Below, piece by piece: positions 1 to 12,580 of a stretch of DNA of 64,000 nt. A program made the translations under genes and the position numbers. Below the pieces are notes generated by a model. That model saw only the letters and a list, made by a program, of their open reading frames with translations, had not been told where the DNA came from and ran no database searches. Source of the DNA: Coniella vitis (Eukaryota; Ascomycota; Sordariomycetes; Diaporthales; Schizoparmaceae). The stretch covers positions 2,728,001 to 2,792,000 of the forward strand of contig WUJK01000004.1 in assembly GCA_011317545.1 (NCBI GenBank). Reading direction: 5' to 3'. Each line of letters starts with the position of its first letter. Within the stretch, counting starts at the first letter, position 1.

Positions 1-1462
1 AAAACGCGTCGCAGTGACTGTACTGCGTTCATCAAGGGGGTCAGGCCCCGATGGGTTTCGCTGTATTCGCTGTGGGTGCGCGTGTCGTTCGTGCAGATGT
101 TCCACTTTGCTGCAGAGGTGCAGTCCAGCTGGAGCATTGGCTCCCAGCTGAAAGTTCGCTGCGTGGAATAGTCGGTGGAGCCATTTTTCTTTCGAAACGC
201 ACGCATGCATTTTGCGTTTGCAGATGCCATGTGGCGCCGCGCTGCAAGCGAGAGGCTGCCGCGGCTTCTCTCCCACACACGCCCTCTACATAGTACTATG
301 TATTTGCCTTTGCTCTGATAGCTTTGTTGTATATAGTACCAAAAACATATATGGTGGTGTGGAAATGAACCGCTTGTGATGGGTCTTGTGAGTTTTCGAC
401 TCTCTGCAAGCCACGTCTGTAATTATGGATTTTTTTCCAGCTTCATTAGCCTTTTTGATTGTCCAGGCTGTCTTTGCGTTGCTGTAAAGCGGAGCAGCCG
501 CAAACACGACCATGGATTTTCGTGACACGGTAAAAAGCAGTATCGGCCGTTTATGAAACATCATTGTAGCGGTTGTGCTGAGTTGATCTACCCGTGACAG
601 ACTCTATACAGTCTTCCCATCAGTTCATGGCGGCCGTGATAGTCAAGTGCGTTTCCGAGCAATATCTGATACCCAAGCCTCGTTCAACACAGGACTGGCC
701 CCTGAGACAAACAAGCCACAAAGGATTCCCAAGCCTGTCTTAATTTTTTTTTGGCCGTATCAGGGTCTTCCCTGGCCTAGGTGAACGTCTTGTCGGGTCC
801 CCCACAAAGGCACCCTGAAGATGTTCTAGAATCTCCACACTAGAGGCCTCTAAGTGGATCTGCGAGCAACTTGGGCGGAATGGTCGCGAATACCCGCGTG
901 AAGGGGGTCCTGGCTTCGGTCGTGGCCTGGCTGTAACCTCCCGTGCAATGTTACAATAGTCGAGAATATATCGCTGACGAATGTGGTAACGCTGTTCCGT
1001 GGGAAACCGTCATCTCTGTGAGCGATGCGGTGTAAAGATGCCTCGTAGACCGTCTGCAGTAAGGAGAGGAAAGCTTTCTAGAGTGAAAAGCTCAGGACGT
1101 CTTGCGGCGTTTCAACAAGGGGGGAGATTATTGTCATTGACCAGCGGAGAGAGGATCGGTGGCCGGGGGGTGGATATACGAACAGCGCTCAGCATCGCTT
1201 GAAGATAAATATCATGAGGGACTCCGGAACCTCGAGGAGGAGGGAGGACTCCCCCCAACGACACAGCTCGCTGGCAACAGACGTGTAACTGTCAACCCTC
1301 GTTCAATCGTTTAACTTGTCTCATCTTTTGTTTTCGTATTGCGAGTCGTATTGCGACCAGTCCCCCTGTCCAGAATCCACTCGACGAGTTCTCCATTGCC
1401 TAATCCGGACACAGGCGGTGAAGGACAGCAGCTCCACACGCAGGGAGCTTTGTATCAACAGA
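1..1462. other. 5' flank of the first STAND-TPR gene, no gene supported
   Basis: Only short overlapping reading frames without recognisable domains occur here. The stretch contains the palindrome at 287-302 and, from about 1250 to 1462, a leader that probably serves the gene starting at 1463. An in-frame ATG at 1316 would add 49 residues with no family-like character, so I treat the region just before 1463 as untranslated leader. The first 300 bases could belong to the end of a neighbouring transcript outside the window, but nothing proves it. Confidence 0.5.
287..302. repeat. 16-bp perfect palindrome built from two TACATAGTA copies
   Basis: TACATAGTACTATGTA reads the same on both strands. 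It consists of the 9-mer TACATAGTA overlapping its own reverse complement. The same 9-mer occurs singly at nine other intergenic places in this window. It could be a protein-binding site or only a sequence-composition habit of this genome. Confidence 0.7.
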
Positions 1463-4400
1463 ATGGCGCGGAAAGATTCGAAAGAGGCGTCGTCGCATCA
1501 CCACTTCTTTTCATTGCGTGGCAAAAAGAAGGAAAGTAAGGTAAAAAAGGGTCTCGGCGAAGCCCTGGTGGGCGCGGTGGGCGCGATCGCCCTTCGACCC
1601 GAAGACGACGGTAAGTGCGGTGGGGGACACAGCCCATTGGGACACGTTGCGAGTCCCCATATATGCTTGCATGATGCACCTAGACTTTCTCGTGGGCTGA
1701 CCAGACGTGTTTGTTGTCTTTGTGTTTGCCCAAAACAGTGAGCAGCAGTTCGAGCAAATCAACGGTGCACGACACCCTCAAGCATCTCCCCTCACGCGAG
1801 TCGCTCAAATCCATTGATATGTCGCTCTTTAACCACCTTAAGAGGACCAAGACGGACAAGTCTTCTGCCGCCTCCTCCCGTTCCCCTTCTGTCGAGCCTA
1901 CCCACAACATTCCCCGCATAGTCACTACCACGGACGCTCCCTCTATTGTCTCAAGGGATCTTGTCAAGCCTCAGATGTCTCGTCAGATCCGGCAACAAGA
2001 TCGCGTCGTTTCCGCCGCCTCGTCAGCGGGATCCGAGTCTACCATTGCCGCAGAGGATGCACAGAACCACCGGGCCAGCATCCTAGACAGAGCCAAGGCC
2101 GCCATGAGCCGGACGACCTCCCCAAACCCCACAACGCCTCGTGATGGCAGCAGAACGTTGGCTCCTCGCGGCAACCACATTGTGACAGATGCTGTGATTA
2201 CCTTCCGAGCTAAGCTGCAAGCTGAGCTCAAGGGTAGCAAAGAGGAGCAGCTTGCGGCAGGTGTCTCGAGCGAGAACCTGTTTGGCTTCATTGCCAGCGA
2301 GCGTCTCAAGCGCATGCCCGCAAGGGGCAGCCGCTGGGATAAAATCCTCAAGCAGGCCGAAGATTTTGCCAAGAAACTGTCCTTGTTCGAGGTTTCAGAT
2401 GACAACTTCATTCCCTCGTCCAAGGAGGCCGTCGCGTTGATTTTGGCTTCTATCCAACTCCTTCTTTTGGTGAGTCTATAGCTTCATTCCCTCTTGTCCC
2501 GTTCTTTGCCTCTTTTTACCTCTTCTTTTTCTGGTCATAGTAGACTTCGCGAAGAGATGGAGTCTGCCAGAACTCGGTTGCAGATCTTTGTTTGTCGTGC
2601 AATATGCACGAACAGCGCAACGCAGCTAGGCTAACGCACAATGCTCTTTTTGAATAGCTGGGACCACAAAACGGCGAGGCCCTGGAACGGGCCTTCAGTT
2701 TGTTCCACGAGTATGGATTGATCTTTGATTTTTACAAGCGCAACATCCGCCTTCTGATCTCCATTCCCGAGGCGCGGAGGTATCTCAGCCTGTCGCTGGC
2801 CGACATGCTTGGGCTGTCGGTTGACTTGTCGCTCGTCTACCGCAAGGCCACGTACTCCATGTCGACGAGCAGCGTCACTGTTGACTTCAACGTGACCTTT
2901 GGCGATCGTATGGAGTCCTTTGTCAGCCACAAGGATCGTATTGCCGAGTTGATGTGGACGTGGCAGCTCGAAAACTCGTCTGAAATTAGTGGTAAGTTCT
3001 TTTGCTTTTCACTTTTTAACAGGTGAAGTTGGGCATTTAGACGTGCTGCTTAGTCAGCTACATTCGCTCTCCTCCATGCAAGACCCCTGCTTGCGCCTGC
3101 TGTCCCGCAGGGTCTCACCCTTCCCGTCCCGCCATCTTTTGGCCCTGTTTGGCAATTTAGCCTGCTTCGCCCGCTTTCTGTCACCTGTCACCTGCTTTTT
3201 TTGGGCTTTTGGCTGATCCACAGCTTTTCTCCACCAGACATCCACGTCTCCATTGAGACGATTCGGCAATGGCTTCTTCCCCAGGACCGCATGTTGCAGG
3301 CGCTGGTCACTGGTCGCCGCACCACTCGCTCTCCCCGCGCTGAGTTCACTTGCGAGTGGCTGGAGCGTCCTCTGGTCGACTTTGCTCGCAGCAAGGACCG
3401 TGTCCTGACCATCACTGCCGAGGCTGGCGCTGGAAAGAGCTACCTCTTTGGCTGGATTCTCGAGCGTCTGCAGCGCCGTGTTGGTCACTACGACTTCCAG
3501 GCAATCCAGGCCTCCGTGGACAGCCAGGTGCCTGCTCAGGCCACACAAATTGCCCTCGTCAAGTCTCTGCTGCTGCAGCTGCTCGAGCAAAACGTTGGCA
3601 ACACAACTCTGTTCCGCTGCCTCGCTAATGTGACAGAGCTGGGCGCCAACACCAGCAGCACCGAGGACGCTGAGGACGCTCTTTGGTACAGTTTGGATAC
3701 CGCTCTTCAAGGTCTGGAGAACGTCGTCTTGGTCATTGACGGACTGGACGCTCTCGAGGGCGACGAGACCGCCAAGCTGGAGGCCTTTGAGCACCTTTAC
3801 GACATTGCCAACAAGAACAGGCACAATGTTCGCGTCATCATCCTGACGCGCCCTCTGTCCAAGGGATGGCCCAAGCCTACTCGCCAGATCGCTATGACGC
3901 CCCAGCGCACCTCTGCCGATGTCAAGTACATGGTCCGCGCTTGGCTCATCCGCCGCAACTTCGGCAACAAGCAAGAGGTGGAGGAGATTTCCGAAGAGAT
4001 TGTGCAGCGCAGCAAGGGCTCCCTTACCTGGGCCGACATGTCCTTACAGCTGCTGGCCAACGCCAAGGATATCACCGAGGTCAGAACCACCGTCAAGGAG
4101 CTTCCAAGTACCACTGGTGAGCTACTGGCCAAGCACATCAACAGCGTCTCGCTCAAGGGCGATGCCCGTCTGATTATCAGCTGGTTGCTGGTTGCCAAGC
4201 GCCCTCTTTCCACCCTCGAGATCCAGACCCTGCTCGAGCTCGACACCAAGAAGGCGGTCCACCAGCCTCGCTCGTCTGACATTGTTGAGGATATTCGCAA
4301 GTCCTGCGGGTCCCTTGTCATCATCGAAGACAAGACTGTGCGTTTCAGAAATGAGGCCATCCGCCTGCACCTCCTGGAGCTCAGCCGTAAGGAGACCAAG

Positions 4401-7400
4401 GACACTGAGGTTGCCATCCTGCCTCTCGCCGAGGCCAACAAGGACTTGACTGCCCGCCTGCTGCTCTATGTCAAGACGTGCGTGACTCGCAACGTTGACA
4501 GCAGCCTGGACAAGGTCCCCGCTCGTGAGATCGATTCCTTGTTTAGGACGCACCCTCTGCTCGAATACACTTCCCGCAACTGGCTGTCCCACTTCCAGAA
4601 GTCCACCTTCTTTGTCAACGGACAGGTCAACACGGCTGTCGTCACGTCCGACCTCAAGGGTGTCTTCCCCAACTCCACCCTGCTCGCACGCCTCGAGCAG
4701 AAGTGCTGGGACAAGCAGACTCTGGCGTCGGACACTATTTCTTCCCACATCTTGGCCTTGACCATCCGCCGGCAGGCACTTGGTGAGAACGCCCAGTGTG
4801 TCTTGCAGGGCTGCATCAATGTTGCCCAGACCTACAAGAAGATGTCTGCTCCTGCCGAGGCCAGCAAGTACTTCTACAGGGCCTCCAAGATTGGACAGAA
4901 CGTCCTGGGTCGCACCAATGACCTGGCTGTGTCCCTAGCCACCGCCGCTTTGGACACATCTGCGTCCATCAAGGACAAGGTCACTGCCCGTGACGAGGCA
5001 GTGACTCAACGTGAGGAGCTGCTTAAGTATGTCATTGACACTGAGAAGCAGCGCTCCGGCGGTGCCAGCAGCGCCCTCGCTTCCAAGTACACCAACGAGC
5101 TTGCCGAGCTGTACACCAGCATCAAGGAGCATGAGAAGGCCGAGAATGTGTACCGAGAGGTTTACAAGACTTCGGTCGCCCAAAGCGGTCAATTCTCGAC
5201 TGAGGCTACCAAGGCTGCCCAGAAGCTCCAGACTGTTCTCTACAAGGAGGCCAAGCACGAGGAGCTTGTTGTGTACCAGAAGCCTGTCTTTGAGACTGCG
5301 CAGAGGACGCTCGAGATCTTTGACATTCGCCGTGTCGAAATCACCCTTGGCATGGCAGACACCTACGAGAAGAAGAAGGACTTCACTCACGCCGAGGAGC
5401 TGTACATCACCCTGTGGCGTGGCTTGACCGAATACTGCCGCAGCTCTGCTACCACCAACGTCAGCGCTGCCACCATTTCTGAGGCCCACGAGCGCAAGAT
5501 CCAGATAAGCATTGCTTACGCTCGCTTCTTGCGTCGCCAGCAGCGTGAGGCTGAGGCCCAGAACATTCTTCACGGTGTCTGGCTCGATTACCAGCAGATG
5601 ACGGATCACAAGTCTGAGGCTGTCGTGAAGCAGCTGAACGACGTCGGTGAGGAGCTCAAGTCTATGGGTATCCTGGACACTGCTATTGCCGTCTTCAAAT
5701 CCGTATGGGGATACTTCAAGGGCTCCGGTCAGCAGAACTCTGCCGCTGCCGTTGGAACTGCCGTTTCCCTTATGGGCGCCGTTCAAGAGAAGAACGAAAA
5801 GAAGGCTGCTGAGGCTGTCAAGGTCAAGGAGGCTGCTGTCGCCAAGGGTGGGGTCGTTATTGACGAGACTCTGGAGACCGACCTCGAGGTTGAAGAGGAC
5901 GACCATGAAGTTGACGATGATGAGGCTGATGCCATCCTGGATGAAGTGGTCAAGGCTGCCATTGCTGCGCCGGCTGCGGCTCCTGATGCCAAGGCCGCCG
6001 CCACCAAGACCAAGGAGGCTGAGGTTGTCACTATCGAGAGCCAAATTCAGACTTGCGAAACCCTATCCAGCTTCTACGTGAGCAAGCAGAAGTGGTCTGA
6101 GGCCATCGATGTCTGCTCTCAGCTGCTCAAGCAAATCTGGCCCGAACTCGGCACCAATGCCAAATATGGCTTCCCCAAGGCTTACCGTGTCGAGGCTATT
6201 CGCTTCGCGCGCCGCCTTGCCTCTTCCTACGCCGAGTCCAACCAGACTGAGCAGGCGGAGAAGATTTACGCTGCCATCTTCGAAGCGTCCCTGCGCTCGG
6301 GTCTGAAAGTCCAAGACGAATTCGTTACCGAGTCTGCCACCCAGGTGATTGAATTCCACAAGAAGACCCAGCAGTGGAGCCGTATCCTTGCTGTCTACCA
6401 GCAGCTCCTTGAGGGTTACAGAACCTCTCTGGGTTCTCGCAACGCTTTGACTATCAAGACTCTCTACATAATGGGAGACTTGTGCGTGCAGTACCGCCTG
6501 AAGGGAGCCGATGCGTACTACCTCGAGCTCGTCAAGGCTGACAAGACTGCCGACGGTACCATCAGCAAGGACACTCTTCCCGCGGCTCTCGCTCTCAGCA
6601 AGATCTACTACGAGCAGAAGCGCTGGACCGAGCTTCGTCCCATCTACGCCTCGCTGTGGCTCACTTTCACCCAGCGTGCCAAGGAGTACGAGATGTCCCC
6701 TGAGCTGGTGCAGGCCATCTACAAGCGCTACATCACTGTCCTCCAGACTCACCTCAAGGTTTCCATCGACGAGGTTCGTACTGTCGCTGTTCAGTACCGC
6801 GACACCTGCGCCAAGGTGTACGGTCCTCAGGCTGATATCACCATGTCGGCGTCTGTGGCTCTGGTTGCTATTTCTCGCAAGTCTCCCAAGGTCGAGCACC
6901 AGCAGGAGGCTGTCAAGATTTGCGAGGAGATCATTGTCGTCTCCGACAAGCAGAAGACTGCTGCTGCCGAGGGTGGCAAGGCTGTTGATGTCAAGGTCAC
7001 GGCCTTCCAAACCTCGCTTATCGCATCTGCCAAGCGCCACCTTGCTGGACTGTACAGCAGCAGCACTCAAGCTAGTGCCGCGGCTGCTGGTGGTGGTGCC
7101 GCTGGCGGTAATGCCGGTGCTGCCCGAACTGTCATTAGCGCTGAATCTGCACAGAAGGCCGAGTCCCTCTGGAAGGAGCAGTTGGAGGTCAACAAGAAGG
7201 AGCACGGTGTCGCTCACAAGGCTACTCTGGCTAGCTTGGCCTCTCTTGTTGGTGTGTGGGCTGTTTCTGAGAAGACAGAGGTCCGCAAGCAGGCCCAGGA
7301 GAAGCTCGATACTTCGGTCGTCGAGGTTCTGTCCGAGTCTTGCGTTGCTGGCACGGCAAGCGTCGACTCCAACAAGCTTCACGAGAGCGGTGTCACTCTT

Positions 7401-9119
7401 GCCAAGACCTACCTTTCTTGTGGTTATTCCGCTCAGGCTTGGAACCTACTGAAGCAGCTGCGCTTCCACGTTGTCGCACGCGGCAAGGTTGCTGGCTCCG
7501 TCGAGATTGAGAAGTCTGCCAGTGTCAAGCTTCCCGAGAACATTGACCGCCGGTCCATGGTTTTCATTGCCTCCTTCGAGGAGACTCTCCGCGCGTCTCA
7601 GGCCGAGACTTCCAAGATCAGCTCTGACAAGGTTGTTGTCAAGGCCACCTTCTCGGACATCATGACTGATCTGCTCACTGAGGGCATTTTGTACGACCGC
7701 TTCAGCCTGAGCATCACCAGCAAAGAGCTCTCGGTCGAGCAGAAGCTCTTTGATGGAGCTCGTCTGTACGTCTTCCTCAAGACTGAGGAGGAGCGCCACC
7801 TGGAGCAGCTTATTGCGCTCGAGGACTCGCTGTACAAGCTCTTCATGGAGAAGTTTGGCGCCGCCTTCAAGACCGAAGCGCGCGTCACCCGTGCTTTCCT
7901 GATTGCCATTATCAAGGATCTCGGCAAGCAAAGCCTGCACGAGGACAACCTCATTTACATCACATGCACGGCTGTTACCTCGCGTGTCTACGCTCTCCTG
8001 TTGGCCGATGGCTTCGCTCAGGCTACTGACCTGGCCACAGCCTGGTATCAATTCATGGTCCACCAAAATGGCTTCAAGAACGCCCAGACCATTCCTTTCT
8101 CCTTCAAGCTGTCGCTCTACCTCGCTGGCCTCGGCGTCAAGTCGAGCAAGGCTGCTGAAGCCGCCATGCAGACTCGCATGCTGGAGCTTTCCAAGACTAT
8201 CCTGCGCGAGACTCTTGCCGCCTGCAAGACCATGAACATTGATCTTGTTCAGCTGCAGTCTAGCGAGCTCAACAGCCTGGTGCGTCTCATGGGCCAGCAG
8301 AAGAATTACGAGGACCTCGAGTGGCTCCTTACCCAGCTTTGGAACTCTCGTATCGTCCAGGCCTCCTGGACCGCCGATACCGTCATTGCTCTCGGTCGCC
8401 GTCTCATCGAGGTGCTCTTCATTCGCGGTAGACACGATGCTGCCATCTCCCTGGCCGAGTCGATTGCCTACAACTTGCGCCGCACCTGGGGTTTGCTGGA
8501 TGCCGCTACTGTCGATATGAACAACCTGCTGTCTGCTTTGTGCGTTGCTGACCACCGCTACGCCGAGGCTATTGATGTCCATGAGGAAATTCTGCGTGCC
8601 CTGCTTGACCTCAACATGTCTGGCCACGACGCCGATATTGATGACACTGCCAGCGACGTCGCGGAATTTGATGGGGAGAACGCCGCCGCCCTGGCCCTGC
8701 AGCAGCTCGAGCTCGTTCGCCGCGTCTACGCTCGCAACGCTGGCTGGCCCGAGACCGAGGATCTTGACATGGCTGAGCTCACCGCCGATGTTGTCGCCGA
8801 GTTTGCGCCCATGGCTCGTGATGCCTACGCTCCCTTCGGCGACGGCGACTCGTCTAAGTGGAGCAAGCGTGCTCCACCCAGCAACGACACGATGGGCACC
8901 TTCATTGCTCCTCAAGTCTGGGAGTTTTCGCTCTCCGAGGAGACTAAGCCCGGCCAGCCCGCGCTCAAGAAGAGGCCCAGCCATATGTTGCGCAGTCTCG
9001 AGCTTAGCCGCCAACGCAGCTACGGTGACCTGTCTGAGGCCAGGAAGATGCTTGGTGACGGCAGTGACTCCAAGATCGCCCATGGCAACAATGCATTTCT
9101 TACGGCACCTGTCCACTAA
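1463..9119 (+). CDS. Giant STAND-type P-loop NTPase with long TPR-like tail (paralogue A)
   Basis: Exons 1463-1610, 1739-2469, 2658-2991 and 3238-9119 join in frame to 2364 residues. Residues 1-150 are Ser/Thr-rich and look disordered. About 190-400 resembles the N-terminal domain of fungal STAND proteins (Goodbye-like), with GSRWDKIL and FGDRMESF. The NTPase follows: Walker A AEAGAGKS near 465-472, whose first Gly is Ala, and Walker B VVLVIDGLD near 567-575. From about 640 to the end run irregular TPR-like helical repeats, such as EKAENVYREVYKTS and HAEELYITLWRGL. An acidic linker lies near 1285 and an Ala/Gly linker near 1680. Codon use is strongly biased to C-ending codons and AAG, which suggests good expression. 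It is homologous end to end with the gene at 13229-20219. By family it could be an NLR-like sensor or scaffold; its substrate and partners are unknown. Start at 1463 chosen over the in-frame ATG at 1316. Confidence 0.85.
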
Positions 9120-11713
9120 ATGCGTCCTGAAAGGGGTTTGGCGTTGGATGCAGACGCTTGATCAGCAAGAAGAGGAAGAAAAAGGCAATGGTGTGTTTGG
9201 TAAACCTATGTTTTTGATAGCAGGGAGTGCTCCATCTGAGATGAGCGGTTTGCACTCGATTGATGGAGGCCGCAAGGAAGTTCTAGAACTATTCTTACGC
9301 GGTCCAAGAGAAGACGAGGCGGATGAGGAGGACATCTTTGTCAAAATGGTGTTGTGGGGGGCTGTTCTGATATTGGTACTGGTTTACTGGGTCAAGAGGC
9401 AGGATTTGCTTTGAGTACCGTTCTATGCTTGTTTTATAACCTGTTATGCTGTAATTCGGTATTGTATATGGAGTTTAGGATGGTTTGTCAATTGCAAAAC
9501 GGTTTTGCTGAGTTCAGTCTTTGGTTACTTGTTATTCATAGCATTCATCTCGTGCGTTTTTGCTTCACTCCTACCACACACTGCTCAGTCCCTTAACATA
9601 TTCACATTCCGCGGTCTGATTTTGAACCCTTACGAGGGCCAGATATACTGATTCACATCAGCTTTCCATGTTCTCAGGCAGGAGAGCAATCTAGGCCGGC
9701 GCCCAACCCAGTCTTCCGGACCAATTGCAACACAATGACAGCGATCCGCCCTCTCTTTTCCCCCGCGTTCTGCATATGGCTCTGTTGGGAACATACTGCA
9801 AGGCATGGGCCTGGGGCGCCGTGTCTGCCCAAGTATTCATGCATAACCTTCTCCAACCCCGAACAAGGCTCTCTTCATTTCTGAATCACTCGGTCGACAG
9901 ATTCGATGCAATGCTCCGTCGTTATTATGGGGAAAGTTGTCATGGGGGTGTCGTATGTGTGTCAACTAGTGTGTGGTTGAGGGCACATTGCCACTTTATG
10001 CTACCTCACTCTGTAGGGAGAGCACCACATGGATTAGTTCTTGACCACTAGCGGCTTCTACATGCTGCCTGGGCGTCTTGAAACGCTATTGCTAAATTTT
10101 TCTTTTGGAGTTACCGTTGCGGTAAGTAGTTGTGGCTTTTATGCAGTAATGCATCTAATCGCCTTGAGATGAAGGGAAGCGGGAGCAACTTTCTATACTC
10201 AGACATAGGAGCACGCCTTGCGCAGGCCGAAAAGGTAGACATGTCCGTCCATACTTATGAGGATTATGTCACTTGATTTCTCATTCTTGTCTCTATCATC
10301 CTGTTCCTGGTATTATATCGCATGATATACAGTCTTCCTCCTTGTGCTGATTCTAATCTGGCGTTCCTGTTGCCGAACTAGCGAATCAACTTGCAACCCC
10401 CACAGTATGGAAAAGAAGAAAGGGAAAAGAAGAACAGAGAAGAGACAGAACGCTTGAACGAAGAGTCTGCCAGACTGTGCAGCGTCCGTGGAGGGATATT
10501 CTGTCCGTGAAGATGCACGAGTCTGAACGTGGAGTTGCATTTCGCAGCCAAGACGCATGCCAGCAGTGCCATACTTCCAACATCGCATGATCGCCAAAGC
10601 AGAAGTATTCATGCTCTAAATATCACAGAGTGACTCCACCCCTCTCATACCACAATCCTCCGTCTAATTGCCGTAGAAGGCGTCCTCTTCCCGCCTCTGT
10701 GTCATAAGGCGCTCGTTGCCACCAGCTTGGCTGTATCTTTCCCACGACAACACCCTCCCTTCGAAGCTTGTCAGCTCTGCTCATTGTTCCTCCGCAGGAG
10801 CAAACAAGGCCCAAGGCCGAGAACACGTTGAACGCCAGCCAGCCTTCATTTTGTTGCCGATCAGTCACTTGTTGCATCTACTGCTGAAACCCTCCAACTT
10901 TCCCCCCAACATTCCCCCAGATTGCTTGCGGTCTTCACTCCTTATTTCCCCGCATTATTGCCAGGGAGGGAAGTGGTCGGCGGTTGCGACCCTCGATATG
11001 CATCGCTTCAGCCCCGCCGCCTTACCTGGGTACAAGCTCATATCACATAGTATATTCTTAGGCAATAATTACCACCTAGCCCGGAAAGCAGTAAGCGAAG
11101 AGCACCGCGGAGAGGGCTTGCTTGCTCTCTTTCAAGTTGTCCGCAGAACGCAGCAACGGAGTATGGCTTCCCGATCAGGAAATTGGGTCTATAATACAAT
11201 TACACCATCGCCATGTGTTTCTTACTTGTCTTTCCCCCCTCTTTGTGACCTAAGTTTTGGTCGTACTCGGCTGTGGAAACGTACTCAATGACTCCTCTTC
11301 AAGCTCTCGGCTCCTGATGGGATTGGACTACAGTCACGAGCTCTTGAGAAGCTTGCGGAGACAACTGAACCGAGGATGCTGCCGCTCTCCGTAAGAAAGG
11401 AGAAATGGCATCGTAGGCGGATGGTAGCTGTGCGCTTGTGCAATTCCTGACCGATATTGTGCTGGATATTTCGCGATCACCACCTACTTGGCTTGTCTAT
11501 ACATATTTGCATGCATGTCTATGTGGTAAGGGCAATAATCAGGGTGCCACGTCTGATCAAATAATGAATATATAAACAGCTTCTCCTCTCTGACTTTTGT
11601 TCTTGGATTGTTGTGCACACCAGCCTCACAGCCGATTCTCACATTCCAGGCCTACCTCGCACTCCAGCCTCATTATTTCTTTGTTTCACTGAAACACCCC
11701 CTCACAACTCAAA
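9120..11713. other. Intergenic: 3' end of paralogue A and promoter side of the HsbA gene
   Basis: No reading frame here shows a family motif or a believable exon chain. The first 300 bases are probably the 3' untranslated region of the upstream gene. They also hold an open frame ending at 9414 with a hydrophobic stretch, discussed under findings. The last 150 bases hold a TATA box and a CT-rich leader for the HsbA gene. Confidence 0.6.
11569..11576 (+). promoter_or_regulatory. TATA box of the HsbA-family gene
   Basis: TATATAAA lies 138 bases before the start codon. It is followed by a pyrimidine-rich leader (CTTCTCCTCTCTGAC and later CT/CA-rich sequence) typical of strongly expressed fungal secreted-protein genes. 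The exact transcription start cannot be read. Confidence 0.55.
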
Positions 11714-12580
11714 ATGCCCAGCCTCTACACTGTCATCGCCTTTGCCACGGCCATCGCGGCCCTTCCTGCTGCTGTTGAAAAGCGTGATGTGACAACCGTC
11801 CTCGGCAACCTCGACACCATTGACGCGGACACCGATACCCTCACGGCCACAATCAATGCGTGGGATTCCTCGCTGCTAGGCGCCCTGGGCATCAACTCTG
11901 ATGTTTCAACAGTTGAAGTGAGTAATATGTCACAACATGAGAGAAAATGTTCCACCCACTTTTGTGGACGGTCGGGTTGGGGCTAACGAGGTTTTACCCT
12001 TCACAATTTGTGTACAGAGTGCTGTCACCAGCGCCACCACTGAGGCCGAGACAGAGGCTCAAGCTGACGATACCGACTCTGAGATCATCCTCGACTGTAA
12101 GTCGACTCACGAAGCGCCCCATATCATTCTTACTCTGCTCGTCCTGCTCAAGCTCCTTGATTTCATTCCCTGCACCACGCTGGCTGCCCCTCCCCCTCTT
12201 GCCGTCACCAATCCTGGTCACCATCGCCCCCTTTCCACCACCTACTCGCCAGGCGTTCTCTCTCATATATATATGTATATATACCAGAACAAATACTAAA
12301 TCGGCCCCCGCCTTTACCCCCCCCCCCCACAGACATATCCGAAACTCTCGGCCCCGACATCTTTGCCGCCCTCGACGCGCTCACCGCACGCGAAGCCGAC
12401 TTCGCCGCCATCGGCACGACGTCCCTTGTCCTGAGCGACCTCGAGACCTTAAAGACCGACGTGGACGCGCTCGGCAGTGCCCTTGTCAAGATTGCGTCGA
12501 CTGATACCCAGGCGGACGCCGAGACAATCGTCGCCGAGGTCGATGCTGCTTTTGAGAGCGCCATTGCCGTGTTCTCTTGA
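11714..12580 (+). CDS. HsbA-family secreted surface-binding protein
   Basis: Three exons (11714-11917, 12018-12096, 12333-12580) join in frame to 176 residues. The first 17 or so residues are a signal peptide (MPSLYTVIAFATAIAALPA), followed by a KR dibasic site at residues 23-24 that could be cut by a Kex2-type protease. The rest is a small, Ala/Asp/Thr-rich, cysteine-free helical domain. The pattern VTTVLGNLDTID...LTATINAW...ALGI and the length of 170-180 residues fit the hydrophobic surface binding protein A / cell wall galactomannoprotein family (PF12296). Known members are secreted and bind hydrophobic surfaces or sit in the wall. Intron 2 carries an AT repeat and a run of 12 C just before its acceptor. 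The gene sits between two convergent STAND-TPR genes; no functional link is shown. Confidence 0.85.

Noticed and set aside
1316..1462. Upstream in-frame ATG as start of paralogue A
   Set aside because: The 49 extra residues are Cys- and His-scattered with no disorder pattern like the rest of the N-terminus. The ATG at 1463 begins a basic, Ser-rich leader that fits better.
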